Shown: positions 42,563 to 51,886, counted from the first letter of the stretch. The stretch is 64,000 bases of DNA from Puia sp. (GCA_031292515.1 JARLGZ010000054.1:62001-126000); one strand, 5' to 3'. Program-made: numbers and translations. The notes: a model not told the origin generated them from the letters alone.

Positions 42563-43720
42563 ATGCCATATTACCGCCAACTGGGGGCCATCCCCCATAA
42601 ACGTCACACACAGTTCCGTAAACCGGATGGCTCTTTGTATGCCGAACAATTGTTTTCTACCGAAGGTTTTTCCAACGATTCCTCTTTATTGTATCACTGC
42701 CATCCGCCGACCGCGATCATTTATACGGACGCGCCCGTGGATGCGATGCCCCGGATCGCGGAAGAGAAGATGCTGCAACACCGCTGTTTCGAGGGGTTCC
42801 ATATCAGGCCGGAGAAAGACTTCCTGGAGAGCAGGAAGCCGGTGCTGGTGAATGGTGATTGTCAGATCGTGCTGGCCGCCCCCGCAGAAAGCATGAAGGA
42901 CTATTTCTATAAGAATGCGGATGCCGACGAGATGATCTTCGTGCATGAAGGCAGCGGGGTCTTGCGGACGATGTACGGGAATATCCCTTTCTCGTACGGG
43001 GACTACCTCGTCATTCCCCGCGGGACGATCTACCAGATGGATTTCACGGGGAGCGACAACCGCCTGTTCATCGTAGAATCCTTCAGCCCGATCCGGTTTC
43101 CAAACAAATACCTGAGCCGTTATGGACAGCTCCTGGAACATTCCCCTTATTGTGAACGGGATATCCGTCCTCCGCTGGATTTGAAGACGGTGGATGAGAA
43201 AGGGGACTTTCTGATCCGGACGCGCAAAAAGGGGCGTATCTACGGGATCCACTATGGCCATCACCCCTTCGATATCATCGGTTGGGACGGATGTTGCTAT
43301 CCGTTTGCCTTCAGCATCCATGATTTCGAACCCATTACCGGCCGTGTGCACCAGCCGCCGCCTGTTCACCAGACTTTTGAAGGCCATAATTTCGTTGTCT
43401 GTTCCTTTGTTCCAAGACTCTTCGACTACCATCCCTTGTCCATCCCGGCGCCCTATAATCACAGCAATATCGATAGCGACGAACTGCTGTATTATGTTGA
43501 CGGCGATTTTATGAGCCGGAAAAATGTGACCCGGGGTATGATCACGCTTCATCCGGGAGGCATCCCGCATGGCCCGCATCCGGGGTCTGTCGAAAAAAGC
43601 ATCGGAGCACGGGAGACCCGGGAACTGGCCGTCATGATAGATACTTTCCATCCCCTGATGCTGACCGTGGAGGCCCTGAAAATCGAAAATCCGGGGTATA
43701 CGATGAGCTGGGTGGAATAG
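42563..43720 (+). CDS. hmgA: Homogentisate 1,2-dioxygenase
   Basis: 385 residues. Opens the ring of homogentisate to maleylacetoacetate in tyrosine/phenylalanine breakdown, using Fe(II). Cupin-like barrel with EGSGVLRTMYGNIPFSYGDYLVIPRGTIYQMDF. The C-terminal iron region has HQTFEGHNFVVCSFVPRLFDYHP and a HPGGIPHGPHPG segment (His and Glu ligands). N-terminus MPYYRQLGAIPHKRHTQFR is the family start. No hppD or fahA lies alongside, so the rest of the pathway must be elsewhere. Confidence 0.94.
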   Translation: MPYYRQLGAIPHKRHTQFRKPDGSLYAEQLFSTEGFSNDSSLLYHCHPPTAIIYTDAPVDAMPRIAEEKMLQHRCFEGFHIRPEKDFLESRKPVLVNGDCQIVLAAPAESMKDYFYKNADADEMIFVHEGSGVLRTMYGNIPFSYGDYLVIPRGTIYQMDFTGSDNRLFIVESFSPIRFPNKYLSRYGQLLEHSPYCERDIRPPLDLKTVDEKGDFLIRTRKKGRIYGIHYGHHPFDIIGWDGCCYPFAFSIHDFEPITGRVHQPPPVHQTFEGHNFVVCSFVPRLFDYHPLSIPAPYNHSNIDSDELLYYVDGDFMSRKNVTRGMITLHPGGIPHGPHPGSVEKSIGARETRELAVMIDTFHPLMLTVEALKIENPGYTMSWVE

Positions 43721-43782
43721 ACAGGATTGCGGCGCCGCCTTTTCCCGGGAAGGTATAAAGGCAGGAATGCCTGATTTGAAAG

Positions 43783-45474
43783 TTATTCCGAGAGAGGGCC
43801 GAGCATGAATGCGGGAAGAAAAGACAAGGCGTTAAGGACGATGATCATCAGCAACAGGAACAGGCCGAATGTTGCAGAGTCAGCCGGCAAACTTCCCTTC
43901 GACGGCGGGATATATTTTTTTTGCTGTAACAGGCCTGCGATCAATAGGGCTCCGGCAATAGGCACAAATCTGCCTGACAACATCGCAAAGCTGGTGGTCA
44001 GGTTCCAGAACGCCGTATTATTATTCAGTCCTGCGAAGTTGGACCCGTTGCCTGCTACTGCGGAGACATATTCATACAGCATAGTGGTAAAGCCATGAGG
44101 CCCGGTATTGGACAGCCAGTTTAGCCCGTGATTGCCGCCGGGATAGTGGATATAGACATAAGAAGCCAAGGCGGCAAAAAGCAAGGGAACCATCATCTGT
44201 GCCACCGTGACCCCTACGGCGACCTGCATTTCGCGGATCCCTATTTTCCTGCCGAATATTTCAGGGGTTCTGCCGATCATCAGCGTGCCGATGAAAACGG
44301 CGATGACCAGGTAGATGAACATATTTATCCAGCCGGTGCCAAGTCCCCCGTAGAAGGCGTCGATCTGCATACCCGTCAACATGAATATTCCGCCTAAAGG
44401 CATATAGCTGTCATGTACGCCTGTTGTAGTCCCGGCCGGGATCGCCATATTCACGCCACTGTAGAACGCGGAATAAAAGCTTCCATATCTTGCTTCTTTT
44501 CCTTCCATATTTCCGCCCGTGTTGTCGATGCCCATTGCAGTAAGGGCGGGATTGCCTTTTGCTTCCTGTATGATGATGGGAAGGGTTATCAGCACCAACC
44601 CGACTGCCATCACGATAAAAATCATCCGGCTGAAGCGCCTGGCATTGAGATAGTGCCCTATGCAGAAGACAAATGCCATCGGCAGAAGCAGGACGATGAG
44701 CGTATGGAGGACAAATGTTAAGAAATCCGGATTTTCAAAAGGGTGCGCATCGTTGGCGCCGAAAAAACCCCCACCGTTGGAACCCAGCTCTTTGATGGGG
44801 ATCATGGCTGCCACGGGCCCTCTGGCGACATGGATCGTATCGCCCTGCAGGCCGGTAATGGTTTGAGGGCCTTCGAAAGTCATCGGCATCCCGCTGAACA
44901 CAAAGAGAATAGCCGCCAGGAGAGACAAGGGAAGTAGCACCCTGGTAAGAGAACGGACAAAATCCTTATAAAAATTACCCAGATCCGAGGTCGTTTTGTT
45001 TGACAGTCCCCTGATGGCCGCGACGCCGGCTGCCAGGCTTGTCGCGGCGCTTACAAACTGCAGGAACATAAAGACGGCCAGCTGCGATAGATAGGTTGCG
45101 CCCGTTTCTCCTGAATAGTGCTGCAGGTTGGCGCTCGTTAGGAAGCTTACCGCCGAATGAAGTGCAAGAGACCATCCCATCGAGGGATTGCCGGAGGGGT
45201 TGAGAAATAACCTGCCCTGGAGAAGAAGGATAACAAGACCCCAGGCAAGCCAGATGCCATTGATGACCAGTATGGCGGAGAGATACTGTCTCCAGTTCAT
45301 TCCGGTTTTGCTGCTGATCCCGCAGACTCTGTAGAGGAAGTTTTCTGCGGGATTCAGAAAATCAAGAGCCGTTTTTTGATCTTTATATACTTTACTCAGG
45401 TATTTCCCGAGTGGTATTGCCAGCAATACGGCAATGCCGAAAATAATAATGCTGCCGATGGAGTTTTGTAGCAT
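43783..45474 (-). CDS. kdpA: Potassium-transporting ATPase subunit A, orphan
   Basis: 563 residues, full length, with the four P-loop selectivity regions expected of KdpA (for example TSANLQHYSGETGATYLSQLAVF, ELGSNGGGFFGANDAHPFENP, MPLGGIFMLTGMQIDAFYGGLG, ALASYVYIHYPGGNHG, and NGSNFAGLNNNTAFWN). It selects and moves K+ in the KdpFABC pump. I chose ATG 45474 (MLQNSIGSIIIFGIAVLLAIPLG); a GTG 15 bases upstream is in frame. No kdpB or kdpC follows: the gene ends 62 bases from the convergent hmgA. Confidence 0.93.
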   Translation of the reverse strand: MLQNSIGSIIIFGIAVLLAIPLGKYLSKVYKDQKTALDFLNPAENFLYRVCGISSKTGMNWRQYLSAILVINGIWLAWGLVILLLQGRLFLNPSGNPSMGWSLALHSAVSFLTSANLQHYSGETGATYLSQLAVFMFLQFVSAATSLAAGVAAIRGLSNKTTSDLGNFYKDFVRSLTRVLLPLSLLAAILFVFSGMPMTFEGPQTITGLQGDTIHVARGPVAAMIPIKELGSNGGGFFGANDAHPFENPDFLTFVLHTLIVLLLPMAFVFCIGHYLNARRFSRMIFIVMAVGLVLITLPIIIQEAKGNPALTAMGIDNTGGNMEGKEARYGSFYSAFYSGVNMAIPAGTTTGVHDSYMPLGGIFMLTGMQIDAFYGGLGTGWINMFIYLVIAVFIGTLMIGRTPEIFGRKIGIREMQVAVGVTVAQMMVPLLFAALASYVYIHYPGGNHGLNWLSNTGPHGFTTMLYEYVSAVAGNGSNFAGLNNNTAFWNLTTSFAMLSGRFVPIAGALLIAGLLQQKKYIPPSKGSLPADSATFGLFLLLMIIVLNALSFLPAFMLGPLSE

Positions 45475-45496
45475 GATGTTTAGCTGCACCCTTTAT

Positions 45497-45610
45497 TTAG
45501 TGGGTCACCACGCGACAAATTACTCCAACCACGATCATCAGCAAATAGATGGCGTGAAGGAGTTGGTAAGGTTTTGGCTCTTTTACGAGCCGCTGCAAAT
45601 ACGCTTTCAT
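45497..45610 (-). CDS. Small single-span protein upstream of kdpA (KdpF-position)
   Basis: A 37-residue frame (ATG 45610): basic N-terminus MKAYLQRLVKEPKPYQLLH, one hydrophobic helix (AIYLLMIVVGVICRVV) and stop. It ends 8 to 23 bases before kdpA depending on the start used. It occupies the place of kdpF but is longer and different from the usual 25-30-residue KdpF, so only the position supports that name. Confidence 0.5.
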   Translation of the reverse strand: MKAYLQRLVKEPKPYQLLHAIYLLMIVVGVICRVVTH

Positions 45611-45645
45611 TTTTCCTGTTTCCCATCCCGGCGCCAAAAGACGTG

Positions 45646-45661
45646 CCCCGCATTAGCGGGG
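45646..45661 (-). promoter_or_regulatory. GC-rich hairpin in the kdp leader
   Basis: On the minus strand CCCCGC-TAAT-GCGGGG, followed by CACGTCTTTT. It lies 35 bases before the small ORF. It may be a terminator-like leader element or just mRNA structure. Confidence 0.4.
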
Positions 45662-45815
45662 AAGGAGGTTTTATGATAATATGCTGTAAATAAATTGATT
45701 GTGACATCCCGAGAAGTCTTGACGAAGAATAGTGCCTTTTTGTGGTCTGTCAAATTGGGCTATTCTTTTTCAAAATGGGGTTGTCCCGGCGGAAAACTTG
45801 GCTCGGCGGAAAACT

Positions 45816-46418
45816 CTATTCTTTGATCGATATACCTCCGGGCGACGAAGGGATCCCATTGGGGTCATAAGGGCACTTAAACTTGCCGTTTGTAACGGAT
45901 AATATCTGGGAAAGGTCCTTCGTTTTTATGGTCGCATTAAAAGTGCCCGCCATGATCCCCTTCACGCCGTCGAGTTGTGTCAGTACAAAACTTCCATCGG
46001 AATTATTGACCGTAGGCTGGGTTCCATAAGCGGTAGTACTGTTGCCATAGGCCAGGGCGTTATAGTACGCCGGGTTGAAATAGGATTCCGTATTGAGATT
46101 GGCTGCTTTGTTAAAGATCATTTCGAGCGCCGTAGAATCCTTTCCTACCACCTGGAGACCGACTACCGCGATGTAGGTCGATGAACCACCGGCCAGCACG
46201 GCCGCTCCGTTCTGGAGATTGACATTGGCAGCCCAGCTCTTGCCGTTGATATCCGCCGTGAGATAATAGGCCGTATCCAGGCCGGCGCCGGGTGCATTGC
46301 CGCTGCTCCCTCCGCTTTTTTTGCAGTTTTGGAGGCAGGGGAGCAGGAAAAGCAACAAAAAAGGGAGAGAGGAGCGGAGGCGTTGAAGTTTTGTAAACAT
46401 CAGATTTGTGAACATCAT
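45816..46418 (-). CDS. DUF6252-like lipoprotein
   Basis: 200 residues. Hydrophobic signal with a Cys at LPCLQNC (lipidation plausible), then a beta-rich domain: YYLTADINGKSWAAN, VVGLQVVGKDSTALEMIFNKAANLN, GSFVLTQLDGVKGIMAGTFNATIK and VTNGKFKCPY. The opening (T-A-x-I-N-G-x-x-W) and closing (x-G-T-F-x-x-x-x) motifs match small DUF6252-type Bacteroidota lipoproteins of unknown role. Confidence 0.75.
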   Translation of the reverse strand: MMFTNLMFTKLQRLRSSLPFLLLFLLPCLQNCKKSGGSSGNAPGAGLDTAYYLTADINGKSWAANVNLQNGAAVLAGGSSTYIAVVGLQVVGKDSTALEMIFNKAANLNTESYFNPAYYNALAYGNSTTAYGTQPTVNNSDGSFVLTQLDGVKGIMAGTFNATIKTKDLSQILSVTNGKFKCPYDPNGIPSSPGGISIKE

Positions 46419-46617
46419 AAAAAGTTTTAGGTGTTATGAGTATTGGGTGATTCTTTTTCGCACGGAAATTATTCCGGACTGGTTTAGCGGGGCATTGGAC
46501 GGGAATACGCAAATTTCCGAAGCCCGCGGGCGCGGAAAAATACCTAGTTCTAACTATTTTTTCCGGGCGGCCGGCATTTTTCAGGATGCAGTCATATTAT
46601 GGTAAATTGCCTGGATT

Positions 46618-48813
46618 ATGAACCCTCAAATGAAGCGACTAATTGCAAGCCGCCTGTCAACCCTGCTCGTCCTCCTTGTTTTTTCCCGGGAGGCTGGCGC
46701 CCAGGGCAAGCCGGCGGATACGGCATCGACCCATGACAAGACCTCCTTTCAGATAGCCGCACCCTGGAAAGCGGCGTATGACGTCCGTTCGGACATCGCC
46801 ATCGTCTATGGCATGAACGGCAGCTTTCCGGAAAGGGTAAAATCCTATCGGGACAGGGGGTATAATGTACAGTTCATGACGGGCATCGCCTGGGGGGAAT
46901 ACCAGGATTACTTTGCGGGCCGCTTCGACGGGAAGACCCACCCGGAAGATGGTCAGGTGCGGCAGAATGGCGATACGGTCTGGCATGGCAAGGGTGTGCC
47001 CTATGTGGTACCTTCGCCGTCCTATCTGGCATATATGAAGTCATTGGTGAAAAGGGCTATCGACGGCGGTGTCACTGCCATCTATCTCGAAGAGCCGGAG
47101 TTCTGGGCCAAATCCGGTTACAGCGATTCTTTCAAAAAAGAATGGCAGCACTTCTACGGTTTTCCCTGGATGGCGCAACACGAATCTCCCGAAGCCACCT
47201 ACCTCTCCTCGAAACTGAAATATCATTTATACTTTAACGCACTCAAAGAGGTCTTCAGCTATGCCAAAACCTATAGCGAAGGGAGGGGCGCCCGCGTAAA
47301 ATGTTATGTGCCCACACACTCCCTGCTGAATTATTCCGCCTGGGAGATTGTCAGCCCCGAGGCCAGCCTGGCTGCCTTGCCGGGTATGGACGGTTATATC
47401 GCGCAGGTTTGGACCGGCACCTCCCGGGAGCCGACTTATTTCGACGGCGTAGAGAAGGAACGGGTCTTCGAAAATGCATTTCTCGAATACGGATCCATGC
47501 TTTCCATGACGGCGCCTACCGGTCGAAGGATCTATTTCCTGACCGATCCTATCGAAGACTATCCCCGCACCTGGGACGATTACCGCCGGAACTATGAAGC
47601 TACTTTTACCGCCGAACTCATGTATCCCACCGTCGACCATTTCGAGGTGATGCCCTGGCCCAATCGGATCTACCAGGGCAAATTCAAGGTGGAAAACAGT
47701 GATTCCCTACAGCCGATTGCACCCGACTTCGCCACTCAGATGCAGGTGATGGTCAATTCGCTCAATAATATGCCTCTTTCGGGAAACCGCGTGAACGGGT
47801 CGCCAGGAATCGGGGTGCTGGTATCGAATTCCATGATGTTCCAGCGCTTCCCAACGCACAAGGGATATGAAGATCCGCAGCTTTCCGATTTCTATGGCAT
47901 GGTCCTGCCCTTACTTAAAACCGGGGTCCCGGTTGAGACGGTACATATGGAGAATCTTTCTTTTCCAGGGACTTTACAGGGAATCCGCGTATTGGTCATG
48001 AGTTATTCCAATATGAAGCCGCCTTCGGCAGAGGTGCACAGGCGACTGGCCGACTGGGTGAAGAAGGGTGGGATGCTGATTTACTACGGCCGGGATCAGG
48101 ACCCGTTCCAGGGGGTCAGGGAATGGTGGAATACAAACGGCAATCATTATAGGGCGCCCTCCGAACATCTTTTCCGGCTCATGGGGCTGCACCCGGATGG
48201 TTCGGAATTTTATTCTTTTGGGAAGGGCAAACTAGTCGTAGTCAGAAAGGATCCGAAGGAATTGGTCATGGAGCGGGGAGGCGCAGGCCGGTTCCTGGAA
48301 TTGGTAAAGGCCGCGTATACCCGGTTTGCCAAGTCGGGGCGATTGCAGGCGAAGAACTATTTCTATCTTGAAAGGGGACCTTATACCATCGCCTCCGTCA
48401 TGGACGAAAGCGTAAGCTCCGAGCCGCTGTCGATAGCCGGTCCCGTGATCGATCTCTTCGATCCCTTGTTGCCGGTATTGCCCGCAAAGCAGGTCCGGCC
48501 GGGCGAACAGGCTTTTCTGTATGCTCTTTCCCGGTCGGCGGCAAAAGATCACCCGTCGGTGTTGTGTGCGGCTTCGAGGGTCTATGAGGAGGTTTCGACA
48601 GGGCATTCATACAGTTTCCTGACGAAAAGCCCCTCCGGTACCCAAAATAGTATGCGGATAGCACTACCCGCCGCGCCCCTCGTAACAAAGGTTACGGGGC
48701 CGGATGGCCGCGACCTGGAAGGCGTTTCGGTCTCCTGGGATGCCGACACAAAGACGGTTCTGCTCCGCTTTCAGAACGACTGCGACGGGGTGCGCGTGCG
48801 AATCGAATGGTAA
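46618..48813 (+). CDS. Secreted glycosidase-like protein (TIM barrel plus amidotransferase-like domain)
   Basis: 731 residues with a signal peptide (SRLSTLLVLLVFSREAGAQG). The N-terminal half looks like a (beta/alpha)8 glycosidase fold: GYNVQFMTGIAWGEYQDYF, AIDGGVTAIYLEEPEFWAKSGY (two candidate acidic residues in LEEPE) and HFEVMPWPNRIYQG. The middle (IRVLVMSYSNMKPPSAEVHRRLADWVKKGGMLIYYG) resembles the amidotransferase-like domain of GH42-type enzymes. A small beta-domain ends the protein. No CAZy family can be assigned by eye. Followed by a 3-hydroxyacyl-CoA dehydrogenase-like gene that may act on its product. Confidence 0.55.
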   Translation: MNPQMKRLIASRLSTLLVLLVFSREAGAQGKPADTASTHDKTSFQIAAPWKAAYDVRSDIAIVYGMNGSFPERVKSYRDRGYNVQFMTGIAWGEYQDYFAGRFDGKTHPEDGQVRQNGDTVWHGKGVPYVVPSPSYLAYMKSLVKRAIDGGVTAIYLEEPEFWAKSGYSDSFKKEWQHFYGFPWMAQHESPEATYLSSKLKYHLYFNALKEVFSYAKTYSEGRGARVKCYVPTHSLLNYSAWEIVSPEASLAALPGMDGYIAQVWTGTSREPTYFDGVEKERVFENAFLEYGSMLSMTAPTGRRIYFLTDPIEDYPRTWDDYRRNYEATFTAELMYPTVDHFEVMPWPNRIYQGKFKVENSDSLQPIAPDFATQMQVMVNSLNNMPLSGNRVNGSPGIGVLVSNSMMFQRFPTHKGYEDPQLSDFYGMVLPLLKTGVPVETVHMENLSFPGTLQGIRVLVMSYSNMKPPSAEVHRRLADWVKKGGMLIYYGRDQDPFQGVREWWNTNGNHYRAPSEHLFRLMGLHPDGSEFYSFGKGKLVVVRKDPKELVMERGGAGRFLELVKAAYTRFAKSGRLQAKNYFYLERGPYTIASVMDESVSSEPLSIAGPVIDLFDPLLPVLPAKQVRPGEQAFLYALSRSAAKDHPSVLCAASRVYEEVSTGHSYSFLTKSPSGTQNSMRIALPAAPLVTKVTGPDGRDLEGVSVSWDADTKTVLLRFQNDCDGVRVRIEW

Positions 48814-48900
48814 CACCCAATGGCAACGATCGGATAGCGGCAATTGAATGGTAACAACCGAATGCTAACAATCGAATGCTAACAATCGACCGATAGAATA
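48804..48900 (+). repeat. GAATGGTAACA direct repeats at the stop of the glycosidase-like gene
   Basis: Units GAATGGTAACACCC, CAATGGCAACGATCG, GAATGGTAACAACC, GAATGCTAACAATC and GAATGCTAACAATCG; the first contains the stop codon TAA. Confidence 0.7.
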
Positions 48901-48932
48901 ACTATTCTAGAATAACGATAAAACCCAAAGAA

Positions 48933-49937
48933 ATGCAAGAACGACCATCTCCGGATAAGATCCCGGTAGGAGTGGTGGGGCTGGGTCTGATGGGCTGCAG
49001 CATTGCCACCTGTTTTTTGATCGCGGGGCATCCGGTTACGGCGGTAGCGGCGATTCCTGCCGATCTATTGCAGGCGGAAGACCGTATCACCCGTCATCTT
49101 CAGAGAGCCCGGGAGGAAGGCATCGCCGGGGAGGATCCCGGAAAATACCTGGTAAAGCTCCGGATTACAGAGGACTACACCTGTCTTGCACAGAGTGCGA
49201 TCGTCGTCGAATGTACGATCGAAAATATAGAGATCAAGCGTTCTGTCTACCGGAAGATCGAAGATGTTATCGGCCCCGAAGCCCTTCTCACCAGTAATAC
49301 GTCTGCGATACCCATCAGCCTCCTGCAGCAGGAGACACGCCATCCCCGCCGTTTCTTCGGTCTGCATTGGGCCGAACCCTCCCATACGACCCGTTTCCTG
49401 GAGGTGATCTGCGGGGAGCAGAGCGAGATCGCGAAAGGGGAGTGGCTGTGCAAGCTGTCACAGGGATGGGGCAAGGAGCCGACCCTGGTGCGAAAGGACA
49501 TCCGGGGATTCATAGCCAACAGGCTCATGTATGCGATGTACAGGGAGGCCTGCTTCCTGGTCGAAAACGGTTACGGGACGGTGGAAGACATAGACCGGGC
49601 CTGTCGCAACAACACGGGATACTGGATGACCCTGGCAGGTGTGTTTCGCTGGATGGACCTGACGGGGGTGGCGGCCTATCATACGGTCATGAAGGATTTG
49701 CTCCCGACACTCAGCAACGGCACAGAGATACCCCGGCTGATCGACGATATTGTCAAGGCCGGCGGGAAAGGGGTGTCCAACGCCCGGGGATTCTATGAAT
49801 ATACTCCTGAAGAGGCGCGGCTCTGGGAAGAGACCTATACGGCCTTCGCCTATGAGATCCGCGAGCTGGCGCTGCGTTATCCGGAGGATGTGGTCAGGAA
49901 GAAGCTGGCCGCGGGCAAGACGAATAAACCGGAATGA
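48933..49937 (+). CDS. 3-hydroxyacyl-CoA dehydrogenase-family protein
   Basis: 334 residues. NAD-binding Rossmann start VGVVGLGLMGCSIATCFLIAGHPV (GxGxMG), AIVVECTIENIEIKRSVYRKI, LTSNTSAIPISLL and the catalytic HWAEPSH (His in place of the HFFNP motif). The C-terminal helical domain has DIRGFIANRLMYAMYREACFLVENG and DDIVKAGGKGVSNARGFYEY. Likely oxidises a 3-hydroxy acid or sugar acid rather than an acyl-CoA, given the altered motif. The start at 48933 follows a repeat-filled spacer. Confidence 0.75.
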   Translation: MQERPSPDKIPVGVVGLGLMGCSIATCFLIAGHPVTAVAAIPADLLQAEDRITRHLQRAREEGIAGEDPGKYLVKLRITEDYTCLAQSAIVVECTIENIEIKRSVYRKIEDVIGPEALLTSNTSAIPISLLQQETRHPRRFFGLHWAEPSHTTRFLEVICGEQSEIAKGEWLCKLSQGWGKEPTLVRKDIRGFIANRLMYAMYREACFLVENGYGTVEDIDRACRNNTGYWMTLAGVFRWMDLTGVAAYHTVMKDLLPTLSNGTEIPRLIDDIVKAGGKGVSNARGFYEYTPEEARLWEETYTAFAYEIRELALRYPEDVVRKKLAAGKTNKPE

Positions 49938-49961
49938 GGGGGATGCACCGGTAATTCTTCT

Positions 49962-50060
49962 GCTTTAAAAAACAACAGCTCTTTAAAAGACGAAGGCTCT
50001 TTAAAAGACAATAGCTCATTCATCACTAAAAGGAAAATAGCTCATTCATCAAAAGAAAAC
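49962..50060 (+). repeat. CTCTTTAAAAGACAA / AGCTCATTCATC direct repeats
   Basis: Two unit families (CTTTAAAARACRA three times, ATAGCTCATTCATC twice) fill the spacer before the SdiA-regulated-like gene. Confidence 0.6.
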
Positions 50061-50069
50061 CGATCACCC

Positions 50070-50933
50070 ATGCGATGTCCGAAAAGAGTTTGGCTATTCC
50101 TGCCGCTGATCCTGTTCCTGGGCTGCGATGGACAAAAGAAGCAGTTCGCAAGCCCGCAGGGCTACGATTTGAATAAACCGGAAACATACCCGATGCCGGG
50201 CGTCCTGCATGAAATCTCCGGTATCGCGTTCAATAAAGGCAATAGCGATACCCTCTATGCGGAGCAGGATGAAGTGGGGAAACTATTTCATTTTAAATTG
50301 GGAGATAAAGACCCCATCGTCAGCAGATTCGGTGATAAAGGCGATTTTGAGGACCTGACCTTGTGCCGGGGAACGGTGGTCATGCTCCGGAGCGATGGAG
50401 TCCTTTTCAGCTTTCCGTTGGCAGAGGCGAGTAACCGGGAAGCGGGAAACGTCAGGAAATGGGCAGGATTGCTGCCTCCGGGGGAATATGAGGGGCTCAG
50501 TTCGACGGAGGAGACAGGCCAGCTCGTCGTTCTGTGCAAGCATTGTGGTGACGACAAGACGAGCAAACGCACCAGCGGCTACCTCTTTAGGCTGGGCGCA
50601 GCCGGCGACATTATTTCTTCCGGCCATTTCGAGCTGGATGTGACGCAGATCGAAGCGATCGCCGGCGGCGGCAAGATCCGGTTTCACCCCTCGGCCCTGG
50701 CACAGAACCCGCTTAGCCGGGAGTGGTATATCCTTTCTTCCGTTAATAAGCTGCTGGTCCTGACGGACGAGAACTGGACCGTGAAAAAGGTCTATCCGCT
50801 GAACCCTGTCCTATTTCCCCAGCCCGAGGGCATAGCTTTTGCAAACAACGGAGATCTGTATATCTCCAACGAGCGGAATGAAGCGGCATATGCCACCATT
50901 TTGCGGTTCAGGCGGCTTCAAACAGCGCGGTAA
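50070..50933 (+). CDS. SdiA-regulated-domain-like lipoprotein (beta-propeller)
   Basis: 287 residues. Lipobox LFLGC. Propeller-like repeats: LHEISGIAFNKGNSDTLYAEQDE, DFEDLTLCRGTVVMLRSDGVLFSFP, EYEGLSSTEETGQLVVLCK, HPSALAQNPLSREWYILSSVNKLLVLTD and QPEGIAFANNGDLYISNERN. This matches SdiA-regulated family proteins. Precise role unknown. Confidence 0.8.
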   Translation: MRCPKRVWLFLPLILFLGCDGQKKQFASPQGYDLNKPETYPMPGVLHEISGIAFNKGNSDTLYAEQDEVGKLFHFKLGDKDPIVSRFGDKGDFEDLTLCRGTVVMLRSDGVLFSFPLAEASNREAGNVRKWAGLLPPGEYEGLSSTEETGQLVVLCKHCGDDKTSKRTSGYLFRLGAAGDIISSGHFELDVTQIEAIAGGGKIRFHPSALAQNPLSREWYILSSVNKLLVLTDENWTVKKVYPLNPVLFPQPEGIAFANNGDLYISNERNEAAYATILRFRRLQTAR

Positions 50934-51004
50934 GCAGGCGGCGGCGGCTTTTGGGATTTAATCGGATCTTTCGTATATTCGGAAATAACAAAAAAGCATG
51001 CTAT

Positions 51005-51418
51005 ATGATCAAATTTCATGAATTACAACCGGGAGACATCGTGCTGGCCGAATATGAAGGTCAGCGTACGGAAGGAGAGGTGACCGAACTGAATCGCGAA
51101 GACAAGGAGATATGTATACAGACGCCGGTACAGGAATTCTGGTACACCCCGGACCAATTATTCCCCATACCGCTGGATGAGGAACAACTGAAAAAATTCA
51201 ATTTTGAACGACAGGAAGTCGACGGTTCTGTAAAGTACCTGCGTGGACCTTTCCGGATCCTTTTGCCGGAAAAGGGTAATTTTAGTAATTTTGAGATGTG
51301 GTACCGGGAGGACAGGCGGCATATCACCCAGCCTCTCAACGTGCATGAGCTGCAGAACCATTATCGCCAGATGACAAAGGTCGAATTGACCCGGGCAAGT
51401 GGGGTTTCTGCCAGTTAG
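51005..51418 (+). CDS. Hypothetical conserved-type protein
   Basis: 137 residues from ATG 51005 (MIKFHELQPGDIVLAEYEGQ). The N-terminal half looks like a small beta-barrel (GDIVLAEYEGQRTEGEVTELN, ICIQTPVQEFWYTPDQLFPIPLDEEQLKKF). The second half is ordered but without a recognised motif (GPFRILLPEKGNFSNFEMWYRED, HVHELQNHYRQMTKVEL-like). A longer start at 50951 is not supported. It precedes the ribosomal cluster by 120 bases. Function unknown. Confidence 0.6.
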   Translation: MIKFHELQPGDIVLAEYEGQRTEGEVTELNREDKEICIQTPVQEFWYTPDQLFPIPLDEEQLKKFNFERQEVDGSVKYLRGPFRILLPEKGNFSNFEMWYREDRRHITQPLNVHELQNHYRQMTKVELTRASGVSAS

Positions 51419-51515
51419 TCAGGGGGAAAGACCCGTTTTAGCGTTTTTAGCACTCATTTTTTTTATATAAATTGTATTTTTTACCCGTAGTTTTCATATT
51501 TCGGGTAAATATTCC

Positions 51516-51523
51516 TATCTTTG
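51516..51523 (+). promoter_or_regulatory. -7 box of the infA-rplQ operon (TATCTTTG)
   Basis: An exact TAnnTTTG match 16 bases before the infA ATG, with a weak TTTT at -33 (51491-51494). Confidence 0.6.
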
Positions 51524-51539
51524 CGCTCCCAAAATCTGT

Positions 51540-51758
51540 ATGGCTAAACAAGCACTCATTAAACAAGATGGTACGATCATAGAAGCTTTATCCAATGCTA
51601 TGTTCAAGGTGAAACTGGAAAACGGGCATGAAATATTGGCGACTATCTCCGGGAAAATGAGGATGAATTACATACGTATTTTGCCGGGCGATAAAGTAGG
51701 GGTTGAAATGAGCCCTTATGATTTGACGAGAGGGAGAATTATATTCAGATACAAGTAA
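51540..51758 (+). CDS. infA: Translation initiation factor IF-1
   Basis: 72-residue S1/OB-fold protein that binds the ribosomal A site during initiation. [41 protein letters not shown] and [22 protein letters not shown] are the family sequence. First gene of the ribosomal-protein group in this window. Confidence 0.97.
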   Translation: MAKQALIKQDGTIIEALSNAMFKVKLENGHEILATISGKMRMNYIRILPGDKVGVEMSPYDLTRGRIIFRYK

Positions 51759-51769
51759 ATATAAACATC

Positions 51770-51886
51770 ATGAAAGTTCGTGCATCCATTAAGAAGCGCA
51801 GTGCGGATTGCAAGATCGTACGGAGAAAAGGCAAGCTGTACGTCATCAACAAGAAGAACCCTCGTTTTAAACAGCGTCAGGGTTAA
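51770..51886 (+). CDS. rpmJ: 50S ribosomal protein L36
   Basis: 38 residues, [20 protein letters not shown] then [16 protein letters not shown]. The zinc-ribbon cysteines are reduced: only one Cys remains in the usual positions, so this is the zinc-free type. It starts 11 bases after infA. Confidence 0.95.
   Translation: MKVRASIKKRSADCKIVRRKGKLYVINKKNPRFKQRQG

Noticed and set aside
45480-45707. 75-codon minus-strand frame over the kdp leader
   Set aside because: It overlaps the hairpin and the more plausible 37-residue ORF, and its sequence is low-complexity.
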